From: an uncultured Piscinibacter sp.
Lineage (GTDB): Bacteria > Pseudomonadota > Gammaproteobacteria > Burkholderiales > Burkholderiaceae_C
Direction of reading: 5' to 3'
Assembly (NCBI RefSeq): GCF_937952055.1
Contig: NZ_CALFYO010000019.1
Location: 186,001 to 250,000 of the forward strand
DNA length: 64,000 bases
The position numbers and the translations under genes are program-made. Below, one piece after another: positions 8,301-16,800 of the stretch. The first letter of the stretch is position 1. Every line of letters starts with the position of its first letter. Below the pieces are notes generated by a model. It saw only the letters and a program-made list of their open reading frames with translations, had not been told where the DNA came from and ran no database searches.

Positions 8301-11300
8301 GTGAGAAGAAGTTCCATCCAGAGCCGCCGCTGGGCGATGCCGCTGGCATCGGTCGCGTCGGCCTTGCTCGTGGCATGCGGCGGAGGAGGGTCCGCCGACG
8401 CCGACCGATCCGCACCGCAGGCCGCCAATCGCGGCGAGGCGATCAGCAAGGCCATCGCCGCGCAGACCGACATCGCGTCGGGCCGTGCCACCAACCGCCT
8501 GTACATCGTGCAGCTGGTCGAGGACCCCGTAGTCGCCTACGAGGGCGGCATCGCCGGCTACAGGGCCACCAAGCCGGCCCAGGGCAGGAAGATCGACTCC
8601 ACCAACCCCGACGTCGTCAACTACTTCGGCTACCTGAGCGGCCGCCACGACGCGCTGCTCGCCTCGGTGGGCGGCGGGCGCAAGGCCTACAGCTACGGCT
8701 TCGTGTTCAACGGTTTCGCCGCCGAGCTGAGCGAGGCGCAGGCCGCCAAGCTCGCCACCACGGCCGGCGTGCTGTCGGTCAGCCGCGACGAGAGGCGCCG
8801 CCTCGAGACGTCGGACACACCGAGCTTCCTTGGCCTCGCCGGCCCCGGCGGCCTGTGGGAGCGCACGGGCGTGAAGGGCGAGGGCGTGGTCATCGGCATC
8901 GTCGACAGCGGCATCTGGCCCGAGCACGCCAGCCTGTCGGACCGCACCGACGTGAACGGCAACGGCACCCGGGACGGCAAGCTCGGCTACCAGCAGATCC
9001 CCGGCTGGAATGGCAGGTGCACGCCGGGCGAGCAGTTCACCGCCTCGAACTGCAACCAGAAGCTGATCGGTGCGCGCTACTACAACGAGGGCTTCGGCGG
9101 CAATGCCGGCGTGAGGGCGGAACTGCCCTACGAGTTCCTCTCGCCGCGCGACTTCGATGGCCACGGCACGCACACCGCCACCACTGCCGGCGGCAACCAG
9201 AACGTCGCGACCAGCGGCCCGGCCTCGGTGTTCGGCGCCATCAGCGGCATCGCGCCGCGTGCGCGCATCGCGGCCTACAAGGTCTGCTGGGGCACCGGCG
9301 ACGAAGGCGGCTGCTTCAACAGCGACTCGGTGGCGGCGATCGACCAGGCCGTCGCCGACGGCGTGGACGTGATCAACTTCTCCATCAGCGGCTCGCTGAC
9401 CAACTTCCTCGATCCGGTGGAACTGGCCTTCCTGTTCGCCGCCGACGCCGGCGTGTTCGTTGCCGCCTCGGCCGGCAACAGCGGTCCGGCATCGGCGACG
9501 GTGGCGCACCCCGGCCCCTGGCTGACCACGGTGGCGGCCGGCACGCACCCGCGCGACGGCCGTGGCTCGGTGACGCTGGGCAACGGCGTGACCTACCAGG
9601 GTGCGTCGATCGCGCAGGCGCTGCCGAGCAGCCCGCTGATCGCGGCCAGCGACGCGGCCCTGCCCGGCGCCGACCCGGCGGCGGTGGCGCTGTGCTTCGC
9701 GGCCATCGACACCGGCGGCACGGCGGTGCTCGACCCGGCCAAGGTGAACGGCAAGATCGTCGTCTGCGACCGCGGCGTCACGGCACGCGTGAACAAGAGC
9801 CTCGCGGTGAAGCAGGCCGGCGGCGTGGGCATGATCCTCGCCAACACCAGCGTCAGCTCGCTGAACGCCGACTTCCACGAGGTGCCGACGGTGCACGTGC
9901 AGAGCACCGACCGCGCGGCGATCTACGCCTATGCGGCGACGGCCGGCGCCACTGCGGAGATCAACGCCGCGACGATCGTGTTCGACGCCGTCGCGCCGCT
10001 CACGGCCACGTTCTCGTCGCGCGGCCCGCTGCGCGCCGGCGGCGGCGACCTGCTCAAGCCGGACCTCATCGCCCCGGGCCAGGACATCCTTGCTGGTGTC
10101 TCGCCGATGGGCCATGGCGGCAAGCTGTTCGACCTGCTCAGCGGCACCTCGATGTCCAGCCCGCACGTGGCCGGCCTCGCGGCGCTGTTCAAGCAGGCCA
10201 AGCCCGGCTGGTCGCCGATGGCGATCAAGTCGGCGCTGATGACCACCGCCTACGACGTGCTCGACGGCGGCACGCCGGCGCCGAACACCAACCCGGTGCT
10301 GATCTTCCGCCAGGGCGCGGGCCATGTGTCGCCGAATGCCGCGCTCGACCCGGGCCTGGTGTTCGATCATTCGTGGAACGACTGGCTGGCCTTCCTCTGC
10401 GGCACCACCAGCGGTGTCGGTCCGGCCACCTGCAACGCGCTGCGCAATGCCGGCTACTCGACCGACGCCAGCGACCTGAACGGCGCCTCGATCGCCATCG
10501 GCGACATGGCGGGCGTGCAGACGGTGAAGCGCCGCGTCACCAACGTCGGTGCCGTGAAGGCCACCTACACGGCCAGCGTCACCGGCATGGGCGGTTTCGC
10601 GGTGACGCCGCCGGCGCCTTTCGAGATCCTGCCTGGGGAGACCAAGACCATCACGCTGTCCTTCCTGCGCACCGCGGCCGCGCTGAACAACTACACCGGT
10701 GGTCAGTTCACGCTGTCCGACGGTGCCGGGCATGTCGTGCGCGTGCCGATGGTCGTGCGACCGGTCGCGCTGGCAGCGCCGGCGCAGGTGTCGAGCAACG
10801 GCGCGGCGACGAGCTACGGCCTGACCTTCGGCTACGACGGGCCGTTCAGCGCCACGGCGCGCGGCCTGGTGCCCGCGGCGATCAGTGCCGGCAACGTGGC
10901 CGACGACCCGAGCAACGGCGCCTGCTCGCTGAGCTCGCCGAACGCCCAGCTGATCCCGGTGGTGGTTCCGCCCGGGACGAGTTACGCGCGCTTCTCGCTG
11001 TTCGACGCCGACGTGTCGGCGGGTGCAGACATCGACCTGTGCGTGTTCAACAACGCCGGTCAACAGGTCGGCGCCAGCGGCAGCGGCACCTCGGCAGAGG
11101 AAGTGAACCTCAGCAACCCGGCGGCGGGCAATTACACCGTCGTCGTGCAGGGCTGGGGCGTGGTCGGCAGCTCGCCGTTCAAGCTGCACACCTGGCTGCT
11201 CGGCGTCGCCGATGCCGGCAACATGACGGTCAGCGCACCGCCCGCCGCCACCATCGGCGCCACCGGCACGGTGTCGCTGAACTTCACCGGCCTGGCCGCG

Positions 11301-11384
11301 GCGACGAAGTACCTCGGCGCGGTGGCCTACGGCGGCGCGGGCGGCCTGCCCAGCCCGACCATCGTGCGCGTCGACACGCCCTGA
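8301..11384 (+). CDS. Secreted S8 subtilisin-like serine protease, lipoprotein, with PA and C-terminal domains
   Basis: 1027 residues from the GTG at 8301, chosen because GGAGAA sits six bases upstream. The signal peptide ends in the lipobox LLVAC at about residue 28, so the mature enzyme should be lipid-anchored. An I9-like propeptide is followed by the catalytic domain with D202 (IVDSGIWPEH), H288 (DGHGTHT) and S617 (GTSMSSPHVAG). A PA insertion (about 440-560, KIVVCDRGV) lies between H and S, an arrangement seen in plant cucumisin-like and large bacterial subtilases. A fibronectin-like domain and a PPC-like beta domain (about 850-960) form the tail. It likely degrades extracellular protein. 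It stands alone with its own leader and a strong terminator. Confidence 0.92.
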   Translation: MRRSSIQSRRWAMPLASVASALLVACGGGGSADADRSAPQAANRGEAISKAIAAQTDIASGRATNRLYIVQLVEDPVVAYEGGIAGYRATKPAQGRKIDSTNPDVVNYFGYLSGRHDALLASVGGGRKAYSYGFVFNGFAAELSEAQAAKLATTAGVLSVSRDERRRLETSDTPSFLGLAGPGGLWERTGVKGEGVVIGIVDSGIWPEHASLSDRTDVNGNGTRDGKLGYQQIPGWNGRCTPGEQFTASNCNQKLIGARYYNEGFGGNAGVRAELPYEFLSPRDFDGHGTHTATTAGGNQNVATSGPASVFGAISGIAPRARIAAYKVCWGTGDEGGCFNSDSVAAIDQAVADGVDVINFSISGSLTNFLDPVELAFLFAADAGVFVAASAGNSGPASATVAHPGPWLTTVAAGTHPRDGRGSVTLGNGVTYQGASIAQALPSSPLIAASDAALPGADPAAVALCFAAIDTGGTAVLDPAKVNGKIVVCDRGVTARVNKSLAVKQAGGVGMILANTSVSSLNADFHEVPTVHVQSTDRAAIYAYAATAGATAEINAATIVFDAVAPLTATFSSRGPLRAGGGDLLKPDLIAPGQDILAGVSPMGHGGKLFDLLSGTSMSSPHVAGLAALFKQAKPGWSPMAIKSALMTTAYDVLDGGTPAPNTNPVLIFRQGAGHVSPNAALDPGLVFDHSWNDWLAFLCGTTSGVGPATCNALRNAGYSTDASDLNGASIAIGDMAGVQTVKRRVTNVGAVKATYTASVTGMGGFAVTPPAPFEILPGETKTITLSFLRTAAALNNYTGGQFTLSDGAGHVVRVPMVVRPVALAAPAQVSSNGAATSYGLTFGYDGPFSATARGLVPAAISAGNVADDPSNGACSLSSPNAQLIPVVVPPGTSYARFSLFDADVSAGADIDLCVFNNAGQQVGASGSGTSAEEVNLSNPAAGNYTVVVQGWGVVGSSPFKLHTWLLGVADAGNMTVSAPPAATIGATGTVSLNFTGLAAATKYLGAVAYGGAGGLPSPTIVRVDTP

Positions 11385-11417
11385 ACGACCTCGCAGCGCG
11401 CCCATGCGCTGCTTGCC

Positions 11418-11451
11418 AGACCCCGGCGCTTCGGCCCCGGGGTCTTTTTTT
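11418..11451 (+). terminator. Intrinsic terminator of the protease gene
   Basis: Nine-base-pair stem AGACCCCGG / CCGGGGTCT (11418-11426 and 11437-11445) with a ten-base loop, running directly into TTTTTTT. It lies 34 bases after the protease stop and is the clearest rho-independent terminator in the window. Confidence 0.93.
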
Positions 11452-11500
11452 GCGCGGTGCGCAATTGCGGCCATGCGCCGAGTCGTGTACGTTGCAGGCC

Positions 11501-12250
11501 ATGCAGCACGATGCCTGCGAACCTCGTTCCTTCGACGACGGCCCGGCGAACGACGCGCGCCGGACGTTGATGCAGCAGGCCGCCTGCGTGGCGGGGGCGT
11601 GGGCGGCGTCGGGGATGCTGCCGACGCTGGCCGGCGATGCGCAACGCCACCCGCGCTCGCTGCTCGTGCACCCGAACGGCCAGCCTGTCTCGGCGAAGCA
11701 GGTGAAGGCCGGCGAGCCGCTGCTCTTCAACTACCCCTTCGTCGCCTCGCCGGTGTTCCTGCTCGCGCTCGACGGCGCGGTGCGCGACACCGAACTGGTC
11801 ACCGAAGCGAAGCAGCACTATGCGGCGCCCGCCGGCGTCGGCGCGGGCCGCCGCATCGTCGCCTTTTCCGCGATCTGCGCGCACAAGCTGATGTACCCCA
11901 CGCCGGCGCTGAGCTTCATCGGCGTGCGCCGCGGGGGCGCCGGCGAACCGGCACAGGTGATCCACTGCTGCGGCGACAACTCGCGCTACGACCCGGCGCG
12001 CGGCGCGAGCGTGATCGCCGGCCCCGCACCGCAGCCGCTTGCCGCCATCCTGCTGGAATGGGACGCCGGGCGCGACCAGCTCCACGCGGTGGGCACGCGC
12101 GGCGGCGAGATGTTCCCCGCCTTCTTCGAGAAGTACGCCTTCCGGCTCGAGACCGAACTCGGCCGCCGCTGGCGCGATGCCGTCGGCGAGACCACCGTGG
12201 TGAAGCCGGCGAGTGCGTACAGCCGGCAGTGGCAGAGCTGCGGCGCTTGA
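11501..12250 (+). CDS. Exported Rieske-fold protein with altered cluster ligands
   Basis: 249 residues from the ATG at 11501. The N-terminus carries a twin-arginine-like segment (ARRTLMQQAACVAGAW). The region ICAHKL ... IHCCGDNSRYDP...G resembles the two Rieske loops: C126-x-H128 is intact, but the second loop reads C156-C-G-D159 where C-x2-H is expected, and the usual disulfide cysteine after C-x-H is absent. The fold is recognisable from the downstream P.P.PL motif. It may bind an unusual [2Fe-2S] centre with an Asp ligand, or none. No oxygenase or bc1 partner lies nearby. It directly follows the protease terminator and is probably transcribed separately. Confidence 0.65.
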   Translation: MQHDACEPRSFDDGPANDARRTLMQQAACVAGAWAASGMLPTLAGDAQRHPRSLLVHPNGQPVSAKQVKAGEPLLFNYPFVASPVFLLALDGAVRDTELVTEAKQHYAAPAGVGAGRRIVAFSAICAHKLMYPTPALSFIGVRRGGAGEPAQVIHCCGDNSRYDPARGASVIAGPAPQPLAAILLEWDAGRDQLHAVGTRGGEMFPAFFEKYAFRLETELGRRWRDAVGETTVVKPASAYSRQWQSCGA

Positions 12251-12254
12251 AGCC

Positions 12255-12632
12255 CTAGACCGCCGGATTGCCCGGCAGCGGCTCCTGCACGCGGTCGGCC
12301 GGACAGCGCAGCCAGTTGCCGCGCCGACCGACGTGGTAGTCGAGCCGCTTGCCGCCGGCGGCGATGACCACGCGCCAGCCGGGCACCAGGATCTGCGCAT
12401 ACATCATGCCGGGCTGCGGGCAACCGAGCGACGCGTCGCGCCAGGTGACGGACTGCGTCGACTCGATGTGCACGTCCGCCACCGTGACGCTGGCGCGCAT
12501 GGCGGCATCGGCGCGCATCGCGGCCAACGTCGCCTCCGGCGGCCCCAGCGGTGGCGTCTGCGCCTGGCTCTCGTTCATCTGCATGCACCCCATCACGCTC
12601 ACCGCGGCGACCGCGCACATCATGCGCTTCAT
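12255..12632 (-). CDS. Small conserved lipoprotein with an SLGCPQPG motif
   Basis: 125 residues. The start at 12632 overlaps the stop of the upstream GGDEF gene in an ATGA, so the two are coupled. The signal peptide ends at VMGC, a plausible lipobox. The mature part contains TWRDASLGCPQPGMMYAQ and a later YHVGRRG..LRCP, a pattern found in many short uncharacterised bacterial secreted proteins. The two conserved cysteines may form a disulfide. Function is not known. Confidence 0.75.
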   Translation of the reverse strand: MKRMMCAVAAVSVMGCMQMNESQAQTPPLGPPEATLAAMRADAAMRASVTVADVHIESTQSVTWRDASLGCPQPGMMYAQILVPGWRVVIAAGGKRLDYHVGRRGNWLRCPADRVQEPLPGNPAV

Positions 12633-14476
12633 TGCAGGCTCGCCTCGCGGGCCGCGGCCGCGCTGCCCGGCATGCGCGCCGCAGCCATGCCCACACGGTT
12701 GCGACCGTCGCGCTTGGCGGCGAGCAACTCGTCGTCCGCGGCCCTGAGCAGCGCGTCGGGCGAAGCGGGCGCGAGCAGGGTGTCGGCAACGCCGGCCGAG
12801 AAGCTCAGGCCCTCCAGCACGTCGCCCTCCAGTTCGAAGCGCTGTGCGCGCCAGCGGCGCAGCAGCGACTGCACCTTGCGCCGCGCGCCGTCGGCGGTGG
12901 TGCGCGGCATCAGCAGGCAGAACTCCTCGCCGCCGTAGCGGCACGCCACGTCGCTCCTGCGGCCCTGGCCAGCGAGCAGCCGGCCGAAGGCGGCGAGCAG
13001 CCCGTCGCCGGCGGCGTGTCCGTGCAGGTCGTTGATGCGCTTGAAGTGATCGAGGTCGATGAGGGCCAGCGCCAGCGGCTGTCCCTCGCGGCGCGCCAGC
13101 GCGAACAGCGTGGGCAGCGTGTCGTTGAGGTGGCGGCGGTTGAACAGGCCGGTCAGCGGGTCATGCACCGCCTGCTCGCGCAGCGCCTGCTGCAACGACT
13201 GAACTTCCTCGATCTTGGTCGAGAGCTGCGCGTTGATCGTGGCGAGTTCGGCGCGGTCCCGCTCGGTGCGGCGGCGACGCGCGTCGTTCTCGTCGAGTCG
13301 GTGCTGCAGTCGCAGCAGTTCGGTCTGCAGCGTGGCGGCCTGGTAGCGCGCGCGCGAGGCGAGTTGCGATTGCGCGCGGTACAGCCGCTGCCATTGGCGC
13401 AGCGCGTCCAGCGCAGCCGCTGCCCCGCCCGCGGCCTCGTGCGCGTCGCCGAGCACGGCGAAGTACTGTGCACGGATGCGCACCGACAGGCCGTCGACGT
13501 CATCGCGGCCGGCCTCCTCGCGGGCCGCCTCCAGCGCGCGCAACGCCGCCGATGCGTCGCCTTGCGCCAGGGCGAGCAGGCCTGCGGCGGTGACGCGTTC
13601 GACGCGTTCGTCGGCGATCGGCGAGACGCCGCTCGCGCGCGCACGCTCCACCAGTTCGGCGCCGAGCCCGATCTCCCCGGCACGCAGGGCGGCGATGGCC
13701 AGCGTCTCGAAGGCCGGCTCGATGCTGCCGCGACCGGCCGGGCCCGCCGGCATGGCAAGCACCGCGGCGACGTCGGGCAGCGCCTCCGCCGCGCGGCCCA
13801 GTTCGGTCAGACAGACCACGCGGTTGATGAGCAGCACGCCGAGCAGTCGCGCGTTCTTCAGCCGCGCGCAGCCGGCCAGCCCCTGTTGGACATGCTGCAG
13901 GCTGTGCTCGTAGTCGCCGATCTGCAGCAGCTCGTGCGAGAGGTTGCAGTGCAGCACGGTGTCGAAGCCGTGGCCACGCGACGGGCCGGCATCGCGCAAC
14001 GCCTCGAACATGTGCGCGAAGGCCTGCGAGGACTCTCCCAGCGCCGAGTAGCAGCCGGCGATGGTGTTGAGCAGCACGCCGCGCTGGTCGTGGCGCAGCA
14101 CGCGCACGCCCTCCTCGCGCAGCGGCAGCACCGCGGCGAGTGCCTCGCGCACGCGGCCTTCGCGCCACATCGAGCGTGCCAGCGCGGCGCTGGCCAGCAG
14201 GTGGCCGGCGCGGTCGCCGCCACGCTCGAAGCATTGCCGGGCCCGCTTCAGCTCTCGCCCGGCCTCGGCCACGGTGCCGAAGTAGAGCTGCTGGTAGCCC
14301 AGCGTGATGCGCGCCCAGCCTTCTGCGCTGTCGTCGCCGCTGCGCGACGCGGCATCGAGGGCGCCTTCGGCGAGGCGCCGCGACTGCGGCGAATCGACGT
14401 GCAGCAGGCGCCAGGCGCGACGCGCCTGGCGCAGGGGCGCCGAGGGGGAGGGGCTCGCGGCGGGCATGCGCCGCAT
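12629..14476 (-). CDS. TPR-repeat GGDEF protein, predicted diguanylate cyclase
   Basis: 615 residues. The first 400 are alpha-helical and alanine-rich with repeated TPR-like units (for example EGWARITLGYQQLYFGTVAEA). A coiled segment (about 400-450, RRRRTERDRAELATIN) leads to a GGDEF domain with DPLTGLFNRRHLND, the substrate loop DLDHFKRINDLHGH and an intact active site RYGGEEF. It should make cyclic di-GMP, and no EAL domain is present. There is no transmembrane segment, so it is cytoplasmic and probably senses through the TPR part. An in-frame ATG at 14467 is an alternative start. Confidence 0.9.
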   Translation of the reverse strand: MRRMPAASPSPSAPLRQARRAWRLLHVDSPQSRRLAEGALDAASRSGDDSAEGWARITLGYQQLYFGTVAEAGRELKRARQCFERGGDRAGHLLASAALARSMWREGRVREALAAVLPLREEGVRVLRHDQRGVLLNTIAGCYSALGESSQAFAHMFEALRDAGPSRGHGFDTVLHCNLSHELLQIGDYEHSLQHVQQGLAGCARLKNARLLGVLLINRVVCLTELGRAAEALPDVAAVLAMPAGPAGRGSIEPAFETLAIAALRAGEIGLGAELVERARASGVSPIADERVERVTAAGLLALAQGDASAALRALEAAREEAGRDDVDGLSVRIRAQYFAVLGDAHEAAGGAAAALDALRQWQRLYRAQSQLASRARYQAATLQTELLRLQHRLDENDARRRRTERDRAELATINAQLSTKIEEVQSLQQALREQAVHDPLTGLFNRRHLNDTLPTLFALARREGQPLALALIDLDHFKRINDLHGHAAGDGLLAAFGRLLAGQGRRSDVACRYGGEEFCLLMPRTTADGARRKVQSLLRRWRAQRFELEGDVLEGLSFSAGVADTLLAPASPDALLRAADDELLAAKRDGRNRVGMAAARMPGSAAAAREASLQ

Positions 14477-14589
14477 TATCGGCGCGCGAAAAGATTGCGC
14501 GAGCGCATCTCCGCGCCGGCTCGGACCGACCCGTGCACCGCGGGACGCGGTATCGTCCGCAACGGGGCGGCGACGCCCCGGAGAAGTGC

Positions 14590-15402
14590 ATGGCGACTCG
14601 TCATCCCCACACCGGCCGGCCCAGCCCCGCGCATTCCGCCCTGGAGTGGCGCGCGCTCATCGAGCTGGCCGCGTTGCCCGGCGCGCTGCCGGTGCTGATG
14701 AGGGCGCCGCGCGGCGACGGCCACCCGGTGCTGCTGCTGCCGGGGTTCATGGGCAGCGAGCTCTCGCTCGTCGGCCTGCAACTGTTCCTGCGCAACCGCG
14801 GCTACGCGGTCGAGACCTGGGGCCTGGGGCGCAACATCGGCTTCCATGCCAAGCACGCCAAGGCGCTGGAGCAGAAGATCCGCTATCTGCGCCACAAGAC
14901 CGGGCGCAAGGTCAGCCTGGTCGGCTGGAGCCTCGGCGGCGTGTTCGCGCTGTACGGGGCGCACCAGGTGCCGGACTGCGTGCGATCCGTGGTGACGCTG
15001 GGCAGCCCCGTCAGCGTCGACCCGGAGGGCAGTGCCTCGCCGCCGCTGGTCAAGGCGATGTACCGTCTGATCGCGCACCCAATGGGGCCGACCGCCCACG
15101 CGATGCAGCCGCAGGCGAAGAAGCTGCGCGAGAAGAAGGACTTGCCGATGCCGCTGAGTTGCCTGTACTCGCTTGGCGACGGCGTCGTGCCGCCGCAGGA
15201 AGCCACCATCGAAGGCGACCCCAGCCGCCACGAGAACATTCGCGTCCCGGGCAGCCACATCGGGCTGGGCTTCAACGCCCTGGTGCTGTGGATCGTCGCC
15301 GACCGCCTGTCGCAGCCCGAGGGGCATTGGCGCCGCTTCCGGCCTTCGGGGCCGATGGGCCGTCTGTACCGGCTGCTGACGCCCGCGGCCGCGGCGGCCT
15401 GA
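14590..15402 (+). CDS. Alpha/beta-hydrolase (putative lipase or esterase)
   Basis: 270 residues from the ATG at 14590, preceded by GGAGAAG. The oxyanion strand LLLPGFMGSELSL and the nucleophile elbow GWSLGG identify an alpha/beta hydrolase. An acidic residue in LYSLGDGVVPP and a late histidine in PGSHIGLGFN complete a plausible triad. Neighbouring WS/DGAT and oleate hydratase genes suggest a role in storage-lipid or fatty-ester turnover, which is inference. Its last 131 bases overlap, on the opposite strand, the 3' end of the first WS/DGAT gene. Confidence 0.8.
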   Translation: MATRHPHTGRPSPAHSALEWRALIELAALPGALPVLMRAPRGDGHPVLLLPGFMGSELSLVGLQLFLRNRGYAVETWGLGRNIGFHAKHAKALEQKIRYLRHKTGRKVSLVGWSLGGVFALYGAHQVPDCVRSVVTLGSPVSVDPEGSASPPLVKAMYRLIAHPMGPTAHAMQPQAKKLREKKDLPMPLSCLYSLGDGVVPPQEATIEGDPSRHENIRVPGSHIGLGFNALVLWIVADRLSQPEGHWRRFRPSGPMGRLYRLLTPAAAAA

Positions 15403-16798
15403 CGCCGCGCCTCGTGGCGGGCCGCGCGCGCGCAAGGCAGGACTGGAAGCTGTCGCGCAGGCACTGCGCGAAGGCCTGCGGGTCGGGCATCAGTTCGCGG
15501 CAGGAGGTCGGCGAAATCACGATGCGTCCGTCGTAGCGTGTCACTGCGAACGACAGCCCCATGCCGTCGGAGATCGGCAGGATGGCCGAGAAGTAGGCCA
15601 GGCGCGCGCCGTCGAGGTACAGCGGCCTGGGCGGGCTGGCCACCTTGGTGATCGTGCAGGCCGCCAGGGGCATGCCGCTGCGCGTCTCGGGCGCTGCCCG
15701 GCCGAACAGCCGCCCGGTCAGCGCCAGCGTGGCGGCCGGCGCGTGCTCGCCGATGTCGCTGCGCTCGCGCGCCGCGACGGCGCGGGCCAGCGTGCGCGGC
15801 GACGTGGTCTGGCCGTGGATCCACTCCAGCCGCTCGACCGGATCGGCCAGCCGCGTGCCCAGTTGCACGCGCATCGCCGCCGACTGCGCCTTGGCACCGC
15901 CCATGCGCGTCGGCACGATCGCCTCCAGGTCGGTGTCGGGCAGTTCGCCGTGCGACGCCAGGTAGCAGCGCAGCGCGCCGGCGCAGACCGTCAGCACCGC
16001 GTCCTCGAGCGTGGCGCCCTCGACGAGACCGCGGATGCGTTCGAACTCCTCGATCGTGAAGCGTCGCGTCTCGAACACGCGATGGGCGGAGACCACGGCG
16101 TTGAAGCGCGTCGCCGCCAGCTGCTCGGGATGCAGCAGGTCGCCGGCGAAGGCCATGGCCGCGGGTACGAGGCGCGCGACCGGCGCCATCAGCTTCAGCG
16201 GCGAGCGCATCGAGTTCAGCGCGCCGCGCACCATCAGCCGCGTCGCGCTGGGCGCCGGCTCCGGGAACCAGGGTTCCGCGGGCTCCGGCCGGGGAGGGCG
16301 CGCGCGGGTGTCGTGCAGCACCTCGACGAGCTCGTTGCGCGTCTGCGGGTCGATGGCGGCATGGTGGACCTTGGTCAGCACCGCGAAGCTGCCGGGCGGC
16401 AGATCGGCCAGGCTGTCCAGCCCCTCGATCACGTAGATCTCCCACAGCGGACGGTTCAGGTCGAGCTGGCGGGCATGGATGCGCGAGGCCTGGATGCAGA
16501 ACTGGCGCCAGTCGCCCGGCTTGGGCAGGGCGATGTGACGCACGTGGTACTCGAGGTCGAAGTGCTCGTCCTCGATCCAGTACGGGTAGTCAAGCTCCAG
16601 CGGCACGCGCAGCAGCCGGCTGCGGAACACCGGCGAACGGTGCAGGCGGCTCTCGATGTGCGCCAGGATGTCCTTGAAGCGCACCTTGCCGCCCGGCGCG
16701 GTGCGCTGGTCGTAGATCTGCACGAACGTGATGTTGGCGTTGGCGTGCGCCGAGTCCGCGTAGAGAAAGATCGCCTCGTGTCCGCTCAGCTGGCGCAT
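15272..16798 (-). CDS. WS/DGAT-family wax ester synthase / diacylglycerol acyltransferase (copy 1)
   Basis: 508 residues from the ATG at 16798. The acyl-CoA acyltransferase motif is at H145-H146...D150 (HHAAID), but the glycine that usually follows the Asp is proline. Family landmarks PLWEIYVIEG and a C-terminal NxPxP-like region are recognisable. The last 50 or so residues are a basic, proline-rich tail encoded antisense to the hydrolase gene and go beyond the usual family end. The family esterifies fatty alcohols or diacylglycerol with acyl-CoA to build wax esters or triacylglycerol at the membrane. It follows copy 2 with two bases between them, so they form an operon. Confidence 0.85.
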   Translation of the reverse strand: MRQLSGHEAIFLYADSAHANANITFVQIYDQRTAPGGKVRFKDILAHIESRLHRSPVFRSRLLRVPLELDYPYWIEDEHFDLEYHVRHIALPKPGDWRQFCIQASRIHARQLDLNRPLWEIYVIEGLDSLADLPPGSFAVLTKVHHAAIDPQTRNELVEVLHDTRARPPRPEPAEPWFPEPAPSATRLMVRGALNSMRSPLKLMAPVARLVPAAMAFAGDLLHPEQLAATRFNAVVSAHRVFETRRFTIEEFERIRGLVEGATLEDAVLTVCAGALRCYLASHGELPDTDLEAIVPTRMGGAKAQSAAMRVQLGTRLADPVERLEWIHGQTTSPRTLARAVAARERSDIGEHAPAATLALTGRLFGRAAPETRSGMPLAACTITKVASPPRPLYLDGARLAYFSAILPISDGMGLSFAVTRYDGRIVISPTSCRELMPDPQAFAQCLRDSFQSCLARARPATRRGVRPPRPRASAAGTDGPSAPKAGSGANAPRAATGGRRRSTAPGR

Positions 16799-16800
16799 CG

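Noticed and set aside
8195..11500. Plus-strand frame running alongside the protease gene
   Set aside because: Out-of-frame with the protease and lacking any motif; only the segment from 11501 on (Rieske-like protein) is a gene.
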